From Archaeoglobales archaeon (lineage in GTDB: Archaea > Halobacteriota > Archaeoglobi > Archaeoglobales > Archaeoglobaceae): DNA of 10,709 nucleotides. Below the pieces are notes generated by a model. The model was not told where the DNA came from. It saw only the letters and a program-made list of their open reading frames with translations, and ran no database searches. Below are positions 1 through 6,094 of the stretch, one piece after another. Made by a program: the position numbers and the translations under genes. How positions within the stretch are numbered: position 1 is the first letter of the stretch; each line of letters opens with the position of its first letter. The DNA lies in NCBI GenBank assembly GCA_003662985.1, contig QMZD01000029.1, positions 1-10,709 of the forward strand, read 5' to 3'.

Positions 1-3
1 CAA

Positions 4-360
4 TTAACTGGTAACGAGTCTGCCAATCTGTCTACAAGAGGTTTTGATATCAATATCAAGTTTGTAGGCTGAAGCCTCTTCATCGGCCATAATGCCGAGA
101 ACAGTCGTCCTTGAAACAGGATACAGCATGATAACAGTATTCCCAAACTTAAAGCTCGCCTCATCCAGATTCTGACTTGAAATCTGGTAGAGCATCTCTT
201 TGATTTGTCCTTCAAGCCAGTACAGTGTTGGAGCAATCTCTCTCTTTGGAACGTTTAGCTTTGCACAGAGCGGAACTCCATCTATTCTGTAAAGAACAAC
301 CATTTTAACTCCTTCCTCCATTGAAAGAGTCTCAAGGATCTTTGATATTGCCGATAGCAT
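4..360 (-). CDS. Roadblock/LC7-like small protein, partner of the adjacent KaiC-like ATPase
   Basis: A soluble protein of about 118 residues. The pattern fits the roadblock/LC7 fold: an N-terminal amphipathic helix, a strand leading to a turn of the type 'DGVP' (RIDGVPLCAK), a long central helix and two C-terminal strands (TVIMLYP, TTVLGIMA). Such proteins usually dimerise and act as scaffolds or regulators of P-loop NTPases, including small GTPases of the MglA type. It lies immediately downstream of the KaiC-like ATPase gene (stop at 378), so the two are almost certainly cotranscribed, and an ATPase-regulator pair is the natural inference. Start choice: a GTG at 369 is in frame and would add three residues, but no ribosome site precedes it. 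The ATG at 360 has GTGAT, matching the 3' part of the archaeal anti-SD target, four bases upstream. The family call rests on pattern recognition, not a search. Confidence 0.7.
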   Translation of the reverse strand: MLSAISKILETLSMEEGVKMVVLYRIDGVPLCAKLNVPKREIAPTLYWLEGQIKEMLYQISSQNLDEASFKFGNTVIMLYPVSRTTVLGIMADEEASAYKLDIDIKTSCRQIGRLVTS

Positions 361-377
361 CTCAATCACTTTACAAC

Positions 378-1232
378 TTACTTAAATTGAGTTCTGAGCA
401 GATCGATTATTGCTTTTCTCGCACTCTCACTTGCTGAGGTTGCAACTCTTTCGACCCTCTCCATAACTTTCGGATCGATGTCTTTTCTGGCAATCCCTAA
501 TTCTTCGAGGATTTCATTGACATCGATCCCCTCTTTTACCTCTTTGAGGTAATCAATTCCCTCAACGTAGATACCTATTCCATCGAGGATCTTGTAGGGG
601 AAAACCCCTTCAGCATGCCATGAGCTTCTATGTTTGATTACCCTTAATGTTCTACTGAAAGCCTCGCCGTAACCGATGTTTTTAAGGTGAATCACACAAT
701 CCCCGAGGAAAAGTGGTAAAGATACGGAAGCAGCTCCCAAATTACCGTTAAGAGGCTCCTCAATCGTAATAACGGCTGTTCCTATCTCTCTTAGCTTATT
801 GAAAAACCAATTTACATCGTTCCTAGATTCAAAATTGAGAGAAGAAATCATGGGGGTAAATGAATCTATAACTATCCTAGTTTTTGTGTTCGACTCACTC
901 ATTAAAAGGTTGAGCAAATCGTTATTGACGTATGAAACGTTCTCTGCAAAGAACTTATTCACACTCAATTTTCCCTCCGAAATGTAATCCTCTACTTCAT
1001 TCCAACCGAGAGATTTCGTGGTCCTCAGAAGATCTCTCTCGTCCATATCGAAAGAGACGAAGATGCATTTATTGCCCTCTTCTACTCCCTTGAGGAGGTA
1101 TTGGATTGAGAAGATCGTTTTTCCAGCTCCAGCAGATCCAAGAATAACGTTAACAGTGTTGGGTACGAATCCTCCGCCAAGAATCTCATCTAAACCAAGA
1201 ATTCCGGTTTTAATCCTCTGGGGTTCAATCAT
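378..1232 (-). CDS. KaiC-like RecA-superfamily ATPase, single domain
   Basis: A 284-residue soluble P-loop ATPase of the archaeal KaiC-like group. The N-terminus has the family signature TGILGLDEILGGG (residues 9-21). Walker A is GSAGAGKT (32-39) and Walker B is RIVID (119-123). After strand 2, where KaiC carries two adjacent catalytic glutamates (FVTFEE), this protein reads FVSFDM, so the pair is Asp-Met (62-63). That suggests slow hydrolysis or nucleotide-dependent binding rather than turnover, as inferred for some archaeal KaiC relatives. After the ATPase core comes a charged, mostly helical tail of about 55 residues (230-284), a plausible docking site for the roadblock protein encoded 17 bp downstream. 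Start choice: a TTG at 1247 is in frame, but the ATG at 1232 lies about 29 bp from a good TATA box with no Shine-Dalgarno site, as expected of a near-leaderless transcript. Archaeal KaiC paralogs are linked to signalling or motility; the specific role here is unknown. Confidence 0.85.
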   Translation of the reverse strand: MIEPQRIKTGILGLDEILGGGFVPNTVNVILGSAGAGKTIFSIQYLLKGVEEGNKCIFVSFDMDERDLLRTTKSLGWNEVEDYISEGKLSVNKFFAENVSYVNNDLLNLLMSESNTKTRIVIDSFTPMISSLNFESRNDVNWFFNKLREIGTAVITIEEPLNGNLGAASVSLPLFLGDCVIHLKNIGYGEAFSRTLRVIKHRSSWHAEGVFPYKILDGIGIYVEGIDYLKEVKEGIDVNEILEELGIARKDIDPKVMERVERVATSASESARKAIIDLLRTQFK

Positions 1233-1257
1233 TATAACAATAAGCAATGCGGATTAG

Positions 1258-1264
1258 ATATAAA
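1258..1264 (-). promoter_or_regulatory. TATA box of the KaiC-like/roadblock pair (near-leaderless promoter)
   Basis: The minus strand reads TTTATAT preceded by the A-rich GGAAAAAC, which resembles a BRE. The box centre is about 29 bp from the A of the ATG at 1232, which puts the start site within a few bases of that codon. No Shine-Dalgarno site lies in front of the ATG, which agrees with a leaderless or nearly leaderless mRNA. The rest of the 141-bp gap between radA and this gene (1233-1373) is A+T-rich and holds no other recognisable gene. Confidence 0.55.
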
Positions 1265-1373
1265 GTTTTTCCAAATACTCATGATGCGGTGAAAAGAATG
1301 TACGAACATAGTGATTTTTAAGTTGGATAAATATTATTTTTTAATTTAAGCTTTTAAGACTGATTCCGAAATT

Positions 1374-2420
1374 TTATTTGTCTTCTATTCCCCTCTCTGT
1401 TACTTTGAAAACTGCCTCACTCTCTGGTAGATGGGGGGAATCGATAAGCCTAGCAACCCTAAGCTCCCCTTTGCTTTTTCTCAGGTAAATTCTGAATGTA
1501 GCGGTGTGGGCTACGATATGCCCCCCAACAGGCTTTGTGGGATCACCAAAGAAGGTGTCTGGTTTTGCCTGCACTTGATTTGTCACAACTATGGCGGCGT
1601 TAAACAACTCTCCCAACCTCATGAGGTCGTGAAGATGGCGGTTAAGCTTCTGCTGTCTGTCTGCAAGTGTCCCTCTACCAACGTATTCGGCTCTGAAGTG
1701 GGACATCAGGGAGTCTACAACAATCAGCCTGACTGGCTTTCCACCCTCCCTTCTTATCTTGTTCGCCAGCTCCTTTGCATTGTCGACGAGCAGCATCTGG
1801 TGATTTGAGTTATATGCTTGGGCAACGTAGATGTTTCTTAGAACCTCTTCAGGATCTAAACTCTTTGCCTCGGCCATCTGAATTATTCTTTCTGGTCTGA
1901 AAGTATTCTCGGTGTCGATAACTATCACTGAACCCTCCAGACCTCCCAGATCCTTTGGTAGCTGTACGTTTACACTCAGCTGATGACAGATCTGGGTTTT
2001 ACCAGATCCAAACTCACCGAACAACTCTGTGATGGATTGAGTCTCAACTCCACCACCTAGTAGCTCATCTAGGGCTTTACTTCCAGTTGTGATCTTTCCG
2101 ATCTTTCTCCTTCTTTCAAGTATCTTTTCTCCGCTCTCGAATCCTCCTATATCTGCCATCTTTCTAGCGGCGGCGATTATTCTTGCAGCTGTTGACTCCC
2201 CTATTTCTGCAGCTGAGCTAAGTTCTGCTGGTGAAGCGACAGCTACTGCCTCTATGGTTGAAAAACCGCTACTCCTCAATTTTTCTGCTATCGCAGCCCC
2301 AACGTGTGGTATGTCTTCGAGGTCTACTATTCTGTCCTTTAACTCTGCATCAAAGGTTTCTGAATTGCTTTCTTTGTCCACAGCATTTTCTCCCTCTTTT
2401 TCCGTTTTCTTTCTTGCCAT
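1374..2420 (-). CDS. radA: DNA repair and recombination protein RadA
   Basis: The archaeal RecA/Rad51 orthologue. It polymerises on single-stranded DNA and drives ATP-dependent homologous pairing and strand exchange. At 348 residues it is slightly longer than usual because of a charged, probably disordered N-terminal leader (1-28). A helix-hairpin-helix DNA-binding domain follows (about 33-70, core [13 protein letters not shown]). The linker GFESG (93-97) matches the FxSG/FxxA protomer-bridging motif of archaeal RadA. Walker A is GEFGSGKT (135-142), the catalytic glutamate is in DTEN (E171), and Walker B is LIVVD (232-236). The L1 region follows with [11 protein letters not shown] (240-250), and the TNQV strand is at 280-283. 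There is no intein, although archaeal radA genes are a known intein site. The ATG is preceded by GAGAGGGAT at a normal distance. It is followed by a KaiC-like paralog of the same superfamily that has its own promoter. Confidence 0.98.
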   Translation of the reverse strand: MARKKTEKEGENAVDKESNSETFDAELKDRIVDLEDIPHVGAAIAEKLRSSGFSTIEAVAVASPAELSSAAEIGESTAARIIAAARKMADIGGFESGEKILERRRKIGKITTGSKALDELLGGGVETQSITELFGEFGSGKTQICHQLSVNVQLPKDLGGLEGSVIVIDTENTFRPERIIQMAEAKSLDPEEVLRNIYVAQAYNSNHQMLLVDNAKELANKIRREGGKPVRLIVVDSLMSHFRAEYVGRGTLADRQQKLNRHLHDLMRLGELFNAAIVVTNQVQAKPDTFFGDPTKPVGGHIVAHTATFRIYLRKSKGELRVARLIDSPHLPESEAVFKVTERGIEDK

Positions 2421-2459
2421 TGCTATCCCTCTCTGTGATGAAGTTCTATGGTAAAATCA

Positions 2460-2469
2460 AAATTAAATT
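2460..2469 (-). promoter_or_regulatory. Probable TATA region of radA
   Basis: The minus strand reads AATTTAATTT within an A-rich tract in the 98-bp gap between the M20 hydrolase stop and radA. Its centre is about 45 bp upstream of the radA ATG. A start site about 25 bp downstream would give a leader of about 20 nt containing the GAGAGGG ribosome site at 2428-2434. The element is A+T-rich but not a strong consensus. Confidence 0.4.
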
Positions 2470-2518
2470 TTTTGTGGGTGTGGTGAAAGTGGTCAGTTTT
2501 GTAAAATCAGATGGTAAA

Positions 2519-3733
2519 TCAGGTGATAAATGGGAGAACGGCAAAAACCTTTGCGTCGTTAACAAGATTCTCAATTCTGCAGTATTCATTGGGCTGGTGG
2601 GCTGTGTTGTCTACGGTACTCCAAACGGCCGTCTGAAAACCTGCCTGTCTGAAAAATGCCCCACATGTATTCCCTCCCATTCCATAAACTCCGGCAGAAA
2701 TCCCTCTGGTAATCTTAAGGGATTTTTTAAGCTTCTCCACAACTTCGGCATCTGCGGGTGTGGGAGGAGAGGAGTTTTTCTGCACAACGTCAACATCAAT
2801 TCTGACGTCCTCTTTCATCTCAAACTCGTCTTTCACTGATTTAGCCAGATTAATTACATCGTTAAGGGAGTACTCTGGTAGAATCCTGCAATCCATGTAG
2901 CTTACATCCAGTCCAGGAATCGTGTTGACGTTATCAACATTTTTCTCCCTCTTTGTAGGTTCAAAGGTGGAATAGGGTGGAGAAAAGAGTTCGTTTTTCG
3001 CATTGAACATCTTTCTGAGCTCCTCATCAACTTTAAGAATGAACTTCATTGCCATTCTGTTTGCATTTATCCCTTTATGAGGGGTACTCGCATGAGTCTG
3101 CTTTCCGAAAACAGAAAATTTAAGCCAGAGGATACTCTTTTCAGCTATCTCAATCATGTCTCCCTTGGGTGTTCCACCATCTGGGACGACAACTAAGCTG
3201 TCCTCTTCGAAGATCCCCCTTTTTATGAGTTCCTGAATCCCAAACTCACTGCCCATCTCCTCATCGGAAACAAAAGCCAGGGCTAGAGTATATTCAGGCT
3301 CTAGATCTAAGTCGAGAATTGCCTTTCCCGCCATAAGGGAAGCAACAAGGCTCTGGCCATTATCTTCACTTCCTCTCCCAAAGATCTTCCCCTCCTTCAC
3401 GACTGCCTTAAAAGGGGGAGTATTCCAGAGTTTCTCATCCCCTTCAGGTACAACATCCATGTGAGAGACTATCCAGATTGTTTTCCCTCTTTTTCCTTTT
3501 ATTTTTGCAATAATGTTGGGTCTAACGCCCCCATAAGCTCTTTCATCCTCTACATCTATCCTTTCAACCTCAAACCCATCTAAAAATTGCATGAGGTATT
3601 CCGCTTTTCTCAGTTCTCCCTCTCCACCAGAATCGGGGCTTATCGCTTTTATCTCGATAAGATCTGAAAGCAATCTCACTCCAAAATCCCTGAGAGCCTC
3701 CACCTTTTCTTCCAACTTCTCAACTTCTCTCAT
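2519..3733 (-). CDS. M20-family metallopeptidase/deacylase (DapE/ArgE-like)
   Basis: A 404-residue cytoplasmic di-zinc amidohydrolase of the M20 family. The metal and catalytic residues are all present: H91 and D93 in HMDVVPEGD, bridging D124 in GRGSEDNGQ, general base E158 and ligand E159 in DEEMGSEFG, D185 in VPDGG, and H379 in AHQPNEY. The dimerisation lid domain (about 195-310) carries H214 in QTHASTPHKG, the histidine that reaches across to the partner's active site in DapE/CPG2-type enzymes. Length and architecture fit the archaeal subgroup usually annotated as succinyl-diaminopimelate desuccinylase or acetylornithine deacetylase. Those names are often wrong for archaea, and the substrate (an N-acyl amino acid or a peptide) cannot be read from the sequence. 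The ATG has GAAGGT upstream. It lies between a regulator gene and radA with gaps of 72 and 98 bp, and each neighbour has its own promoter-like element. Confidence 0.9.
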   Translation of the reverse strand: MREVEKLEEKVEALRDFGVRLLSDLIEIKAISPDSGGEGELRKAEYLMQFLDGFEVERIDVEDERAYGGVRPNIIAKIKGKRGKTIWIVSHMDVVPEGDEKLWNTPPFKAVVKEGKIFGRGSEDNGQSLVASLMAGKAILDLDLEPEYTLALAFVSDEEMGSEFGIQELIKRGIFEEDSLVVVPDGGTPKGDMIEIAEKSILWLKFSVFGKQTHASTPHKGINANRMAMKFILKVDEELRKMFNAKNELFSPPYSTFEPTKREKNVDNVNTIPGLDVSYMDCRILPEYSLNDVINLAKSVKDEFEMKEDVRIDVDVVQKNSSPPTPADAEVVEKLKKSLKITRGISAGVYGMGGNTCGAFFRQAGFQTAVWSTVDNTAHQPNEYCRIENLVNDAKVFAVLPFIT

Positions 3734-3751
3734 ATCAATACCTTCTTGATG

Positions 3752-3775
3752 GTTCTAATCCTAGTTCTAATCCTA
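3752..3775. repeat. Perfect 12-bp tandem duplication in the M20 hydrolase promoter
   Basis: Two contiguous identical copies of GTTCTAATCCTA on the plus strand (TAGGATTAGAAC on the transcribed sense strand), at 3752-3763 and 3764-3775. They fill the interval between the TATA box (3776-3783) and the predicted start site of the M20 gene. Binding there would block transcription, so the repeat may be an operator. A recent slippage duplication is equally possible. Confidence 0.75.
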
Positions 3776-3783
3776 ATATTTAA
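3776..3783 (-). promoter_or_regulatory. TATA box of the M20 hydrolase gene
   Basis: The minus strand reads TTAAATAT, about 46 bp before the ATG at 3733. The predicted start site is near 3753, giving a leader of about 20 nt that contains GAAGGT as ribosome site. The 12-bp tandem repeat lies directly downstream of the box. Confidence 0.5.
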
Positions 3784-3805
3784 CCATATTTTTTGATGTT
3801 TCTGA

Positions 3806-4282
3806 TTATTCCCACTTAATCATCTCATCTATCTTTCTTTCAAGGTTTCTCACGAGTTCCATTGTTTCTTCGTCTTTGGTTTGGTTTTTCAGAATTCTAA
3901 GCTCGGTTTTAACTGGTGCGAGGATCTTAAAAGTCTCATCCTCGTTCTTTCCATTTGCACTGTTAACAACTTCCTCGAGTATATTCAGCTTTTTTCTTGC
4001 AACGAAATCCTTTTTTAACTCTTTTCTTAGCTTGGAGAATATTTCGGCAATTTTCCTCCCTTCTCGAGTAAACTTTACCCTCCTCACCCTGCCCTTGAAC
4101 TCACTCTCGATAAGGGCGTTCTCCTCAAACTCGCTGAGAACCTTTGAGATATAGCTGTATGGGGACCCAACTTCTTTGGAGATCCCCAGCGGATATGCAT
4201 CCTCTCCTTTCTCCTCAGCTTCGAGAATTTTTAGCATTATGTCAACCGTTTTTTCATGTAGGAACATTTTCTCGAGACTCAC
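3806..4282 (-). CDS. Winged-helix transcriptional regulator with helical C-terminal tail
   Basis: A 158-residue DNA-binding protein. Residues from about 1 to 78 fit a winged helix: helices around HEKTVDIMLKIL, then YPLGISKEVG, and a recognition helix PYSYISKVLSEFEEN. The hairpin wing VRRVKFTREG follows, a MarR/PadR-like 'TxEGrk' ending. From about 78 to 156 the chain is almost continuously charged helix (KLRKELKKD, NLERKIDEMI), likely a coiled-coil dimerisation segment, with no evident ligand domain. Start choice: AAGGAGG on the minus strand ends at 4290. The GTG at 4288 is only one base away, whereas the in-frame GTG at 4282 has a normal 7-base spacer, so 4282 is preferred; the longer form would add two residues. 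It is divergent from the TPR operon and upstream of the M20 gene, so either or its own gene may be its target. Function beyond DNA binding is not recognisable. Confidence 0.75.
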   Translation of the reverse strand: MSLEKMFLHEKTVDIMLKILEAEEKGEDAYPLGISKEVGSPYSYISKVLSEFEENALIESEFKGRVRRVKFTREGRKIAEIFSKLRKELKKDFVARKKLNILEEVVNSANGKNEDETFKILAPVKTELRILKNQTKDEETMELVRNLERKIDEMIKWE

Positions 4283-4347
4283 ACTCACACCTCCTTGGAA
4301 CCATTACTTTCTTCCCCTTGATACAGATCGATTGCTCACAAAAAATC

Positions 4348-4356
4348 ATAAATATA
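4348..4356 (-). promoter_or_regulatory. TATA box of the winged-helix regulator gene
   Basis: The minus strand reads TATATTTAT in the divergent intergenic region. The predicted start site near 4327 would give a leader of about 45 nt carrying the strong ribosome site AAGGAGG (4290-4296). Confidence 0.5.
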
Positions 4357-4395
4357 CTCTCCATTGGTTATTTTCTAACTGGTAAAATTTAGAGG

Positions 4396-4448
4396 GTATT
4401 AAAATTTTTGGGATTTTTTTGCATTACCGTGGCAACATTTTTTAATAC
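4396..4448. repeat. Inverted repeat placing facing TATA-like arms in the divergent promoter region
   Basis: The left arm GTATTAAAA (4396-4404) is a perfect 9-bp inverted repeat of TTTTAATAC (4440-4448), with a T-rich 35-bp spacer. The right arm is the likely TATA box of the TPR operon. The left arm read on the minus strand is the same sequence, so it could serve as a second, divergent TATA element or as a symmetric binding site. In A+T-rich DNA some chance symmetry is expected. Confidence 0.5.
4439..4447 (+). promoter_or_regulatory. TATA box of the TPR/thioredoxin-HEAT/hydrolase operon
   Basis: TTTTTAATA preceded by GGCAACA. The predicted start site is around 4469, giving a leader of about 33 nt that includes the strong ribosome site GAGGAGG (4488-4494) seven bases before the GTG start at 4502. 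Confidence 0.5.
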
Positions 4449-4501
4449 AAAAAACCTCGAGAGTCTTACACCTGAAAATATGAAATTGAGGAGGAATCGT
4501 T

Positions 4502-5224
4502 GTGGAAGAAGGAAATGCAAAAAGTAATACGGAAAACAAGGAAAATAAAGATGATGACCTCTCAGCGGAAGAGTGGTTTGAAAAAGGTCTAAAAACTGAC
4601 AATCTTCAGGAAAAGATAATTTACTTCCAGAAAAGTTTGGAGAAAAAGCCAAAAAATCCATCGGCTTGGAATAATCTTGGTATAGCCCTTTTCAACCTTG
4701 GAAGACAGGAAGAAGCAATCCAGTGTTTCGTTCGGGCGGTTGAGCTAGACACATACTACATCGATGGACTTTTTAACTTGGGGATTGCCTTGATGACCGG
4801 CAGGAAATTTAAAGAAGCGTTACAGTGTTTTGAAAGGATTTTGAAAATTAATGAAAATGATTACAACGCACTGGCAAATATGGGATATGTTCTTTACAAC
4901 CTTGGAAACTATGAGGAAGCAGAGCAAAGAATCAAAAAAGCGATCGATTTAGCTCCTGAAAATCCGACCGCTTGGTATAACCTCGGAATGATTCATTATC
5001 TGAAAGAGAGGTTTGAAGAAGCGGTTAAGTGTTTTGAGAAGGTTCTGGAGATAAATCCCAAAAACATGCAGGCAATGAACAATATCGGGATCATTTTGGG
5101 AAGGATGGGCAAATTCGATGAGGCGATAGAGGTCTTTGACAAGGTTCTGAGCATCGAACCGGAGAATGAAGTTGCGATGTTTAACAGGCAGTTCGTGATT
5201 CAAAGGAAGGAGTCGACTTCATGA
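4502..5224 (+). CDS. Tetratricopeptide-repeat protein (six TPRs)
   Basis: A 240-residue soluble scaffold protein. A hydrophilic N-terminal tail rich in Asn, Lys, Glu and Asp (1-19) is followed by six back-to-back 34-residue TPR units at about 20-52, 53-86, 87-120, 121-154, 155-188 and 189-222. The first is degenerate. The others show the W/Y-NLG-A and Y/F-EA signature positions, for example PSAWNNLGIALFNLGR and PTAWYNLGMIHYLKER. A short capping tail ends the chain. There is no signal peptide or membrane segment. TPR arrays bind peptides or other proteins, so this is probably the assembly or recognition subunit of whatever the operon makes. The GTG start is supported by GAGGAGG seven bases upstream. 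The stop lies 9 bp before the thioredoxin-HEAT gene. The partner and specific function are unknown. Confidence 0.9.
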   Translation: MEEGNAKSNTENKENKDDDLSAEEWFEKGLKTDNLQEKIIYFQKSLEKKPKNPSAWNNLGIALFNLGRQEEAIQCFVRAVELDTYYIDGLFNLGIALMTGRKFKEALQCFERILKINENDYNALANMGYVLYNLGNYEEAEQRIKKAIDLAPENPTAWYNLGMIHYLKERFEEAVKCFEKVLEINPKNMQAMNNIGIILGRMGKFDEAIEVFDKVLSIEPENEVAMFNRQFVIQRKESTS

Positions 5225-5233
5225 GGGTTGGAG

Positions 5234-6085
5234 ATGGAGGTGCAGGAATTAGAATTAAACATATTTCCAAAAATTGATCTCGGAAGAATAAGGTATTACG
5301 GCCATCCTTCAGGAGTTGGGAAAAAAGTCATAACTGAGGCGATTGAATTCTTAAAAAATGAGAGGGATCTTGACGGGGATGTAAAGAGAAGTATAGAAAG
5401 GATAAGAGAAATCAAAGCTGTTGAATTTACCATCTTTATAGCCCCTCTCTGCGCCCACTGTGCAAAGACTGTTAGAACTCTTCTTCAGTTTGCCGTCGTC
5501 AATCCAGGAATAGAGGTGAATGTGATTGATACAACCCAATTTGGGGAGTTGCAGGAAAGATTGGAGATAGTATCGGTCCCGGTCATTCTCGTAAACCGGA
5601 AAATAAAGATCACCGGTGAGACCAAATTGAAAGAGCTGATTGAGCTTGCTGAACGAGTTGATGACGAGGAATTCATCTACGAATTTATAGTTAGGATGAT
5701 CAGAGAAGGTAGAGCGAGAGAGCTTTGCTATACAATTCTGAACATCGAAATGGATAGAATCCTACCAGCGTTGCTGCGGGAGGGCGACTTCTTCATTAGA
5801 CTTGGGGTAATGTACCTTCTTGAGATTGTATCTGAGAAAAATGATGAAATTGCAAGGAGTTTATGCCCAACGATCGTTGAATTGATTGGGGATGGGGACG
5901 AGAGAGTTAAAGAGGATGCAATAATGGCTCTTGGGAAAATCGGGGGAGAGGAAGAATTAAAAATTCTCGAGGGACTCCTGATGGTAGAGAACGATAAATT
6001 CAGAGAGGCGATAACGGAGGCAATCGAAGAAATCAGAGAGAGGATAGTTTTGGTGAGTAATCGGGTTAAGGTCATCAAACGTTAA
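5234..6085 (+). CDS. Thioredoxin-fold (AhpF N-terminal-like) protein fused to HEAT-like repeats
   Basis: A 283-residue cytoplasmic protein with two parts. Residues from about 60 to 142 form a thioredoxin/glutaredoxin fold resembling the redox-active half of the AhpF N-terminal domain and archaeal protein disulfide oxidoreductases. It has FIAPLCAHCAK with the CxxC pair C73/C76, then AVVNPGIEVNVID, the cis-proline loop VSVPVILVN (P116) and a closing helix. The N-terminal 60 residues look too short for a complete first thioredoxin domain and lack a CxxC. Residues from about 145 to 268 are helical and resemble HEAT repeats, best seen in DGDERVKEDAIMALGKIGG. The combination suggests a thiol-disulfide oxidoreductase or redox sensor carried on a protein-binding scaffold. 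Start choice: GAGGG (5223-5227) lies six bases before the ATG at 5234; the in-frame TTG at 5228 directly abuts it. It sits between the TPR and hydrolase genes with 9-bp gaps. The substrate is unknown. Confidence 0.8.
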   Translation: MEVQELELNIFPKIDLGRIRYYGHPSGVGKKVITEAIEFLKNERDLDGDVKRSIERIREIKAVEFTIFIAPLCAHCAKTVRTLLQFAVVNPGIEVNVIDTTQFGELQERLEIVSVPVILVNRKIKITGETKLKELIELAERVDDEEFIYEFIVRMIREGRARELCYTILNIEMDRILPALLREGDFFIRLGVMYLLEIVSEKNDEIARSLCPTIVELIGDGDERVKEDAIMALGKIGGEEELKILEGLLMVENDKFREAITEAIEEIRERIVLVSNRVKVIKR

Positions 6086-6094
6086 GGTGATCGA

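Noticed and set aside
1233..1247. TTG start that would lengthen the KaiC-like protein by five residues
   Set aside because: The TATA box predicts transcription starting within a few bases of the ATG at 1232, downstream of that TTG.
1233..1373. Possible small RNA or C/D box element (CATGATGCGGTGA) between radA and the KaiC-like gene
   Set aside because: Box C is imperfect and no box D pairs with it. The stretch is better explained as promoter DNA.
1431..1808. A 125-codon plus-strand open frame within radA
   Set aside because: It lies wholly antisense to strongly conserved radA sequence and shows no independent coding signal.
2435..2441. GTGATGA upstream of radA, resembling box C of a C/D guide RNA
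   Set aside because: No CTGA box D or D' and no second C box follow within the expected 60 nt, and the site overlaps the radA leader.
2231..2839. A 202-codon open frame on the plus strand antisense to radA and the M20 gene
   Set aside because: It spans the 5' end of radA and the 3' end of the M20 gene in a shadow frame, has an atypical Cys/Phe/Leu-rich composition, no ribosome site and no family pattern.
5221..5223. ATG overlapping the TPR stop (ATGA) as start of the thioredoxin-HEAT gene
   Set aside because: It is out of frame with the conserved protein and its frame closes quickly. The ATG at 5234 has a well-spaced GAGGG.
5728..6078. A minus-strand open frame under the thioredoxin-HEAT gene
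   Set aside because: It is Ser/Ile/Thr-rich, as expected of the complement of Lys/Glu-rich coding DNA, and has no start signals.
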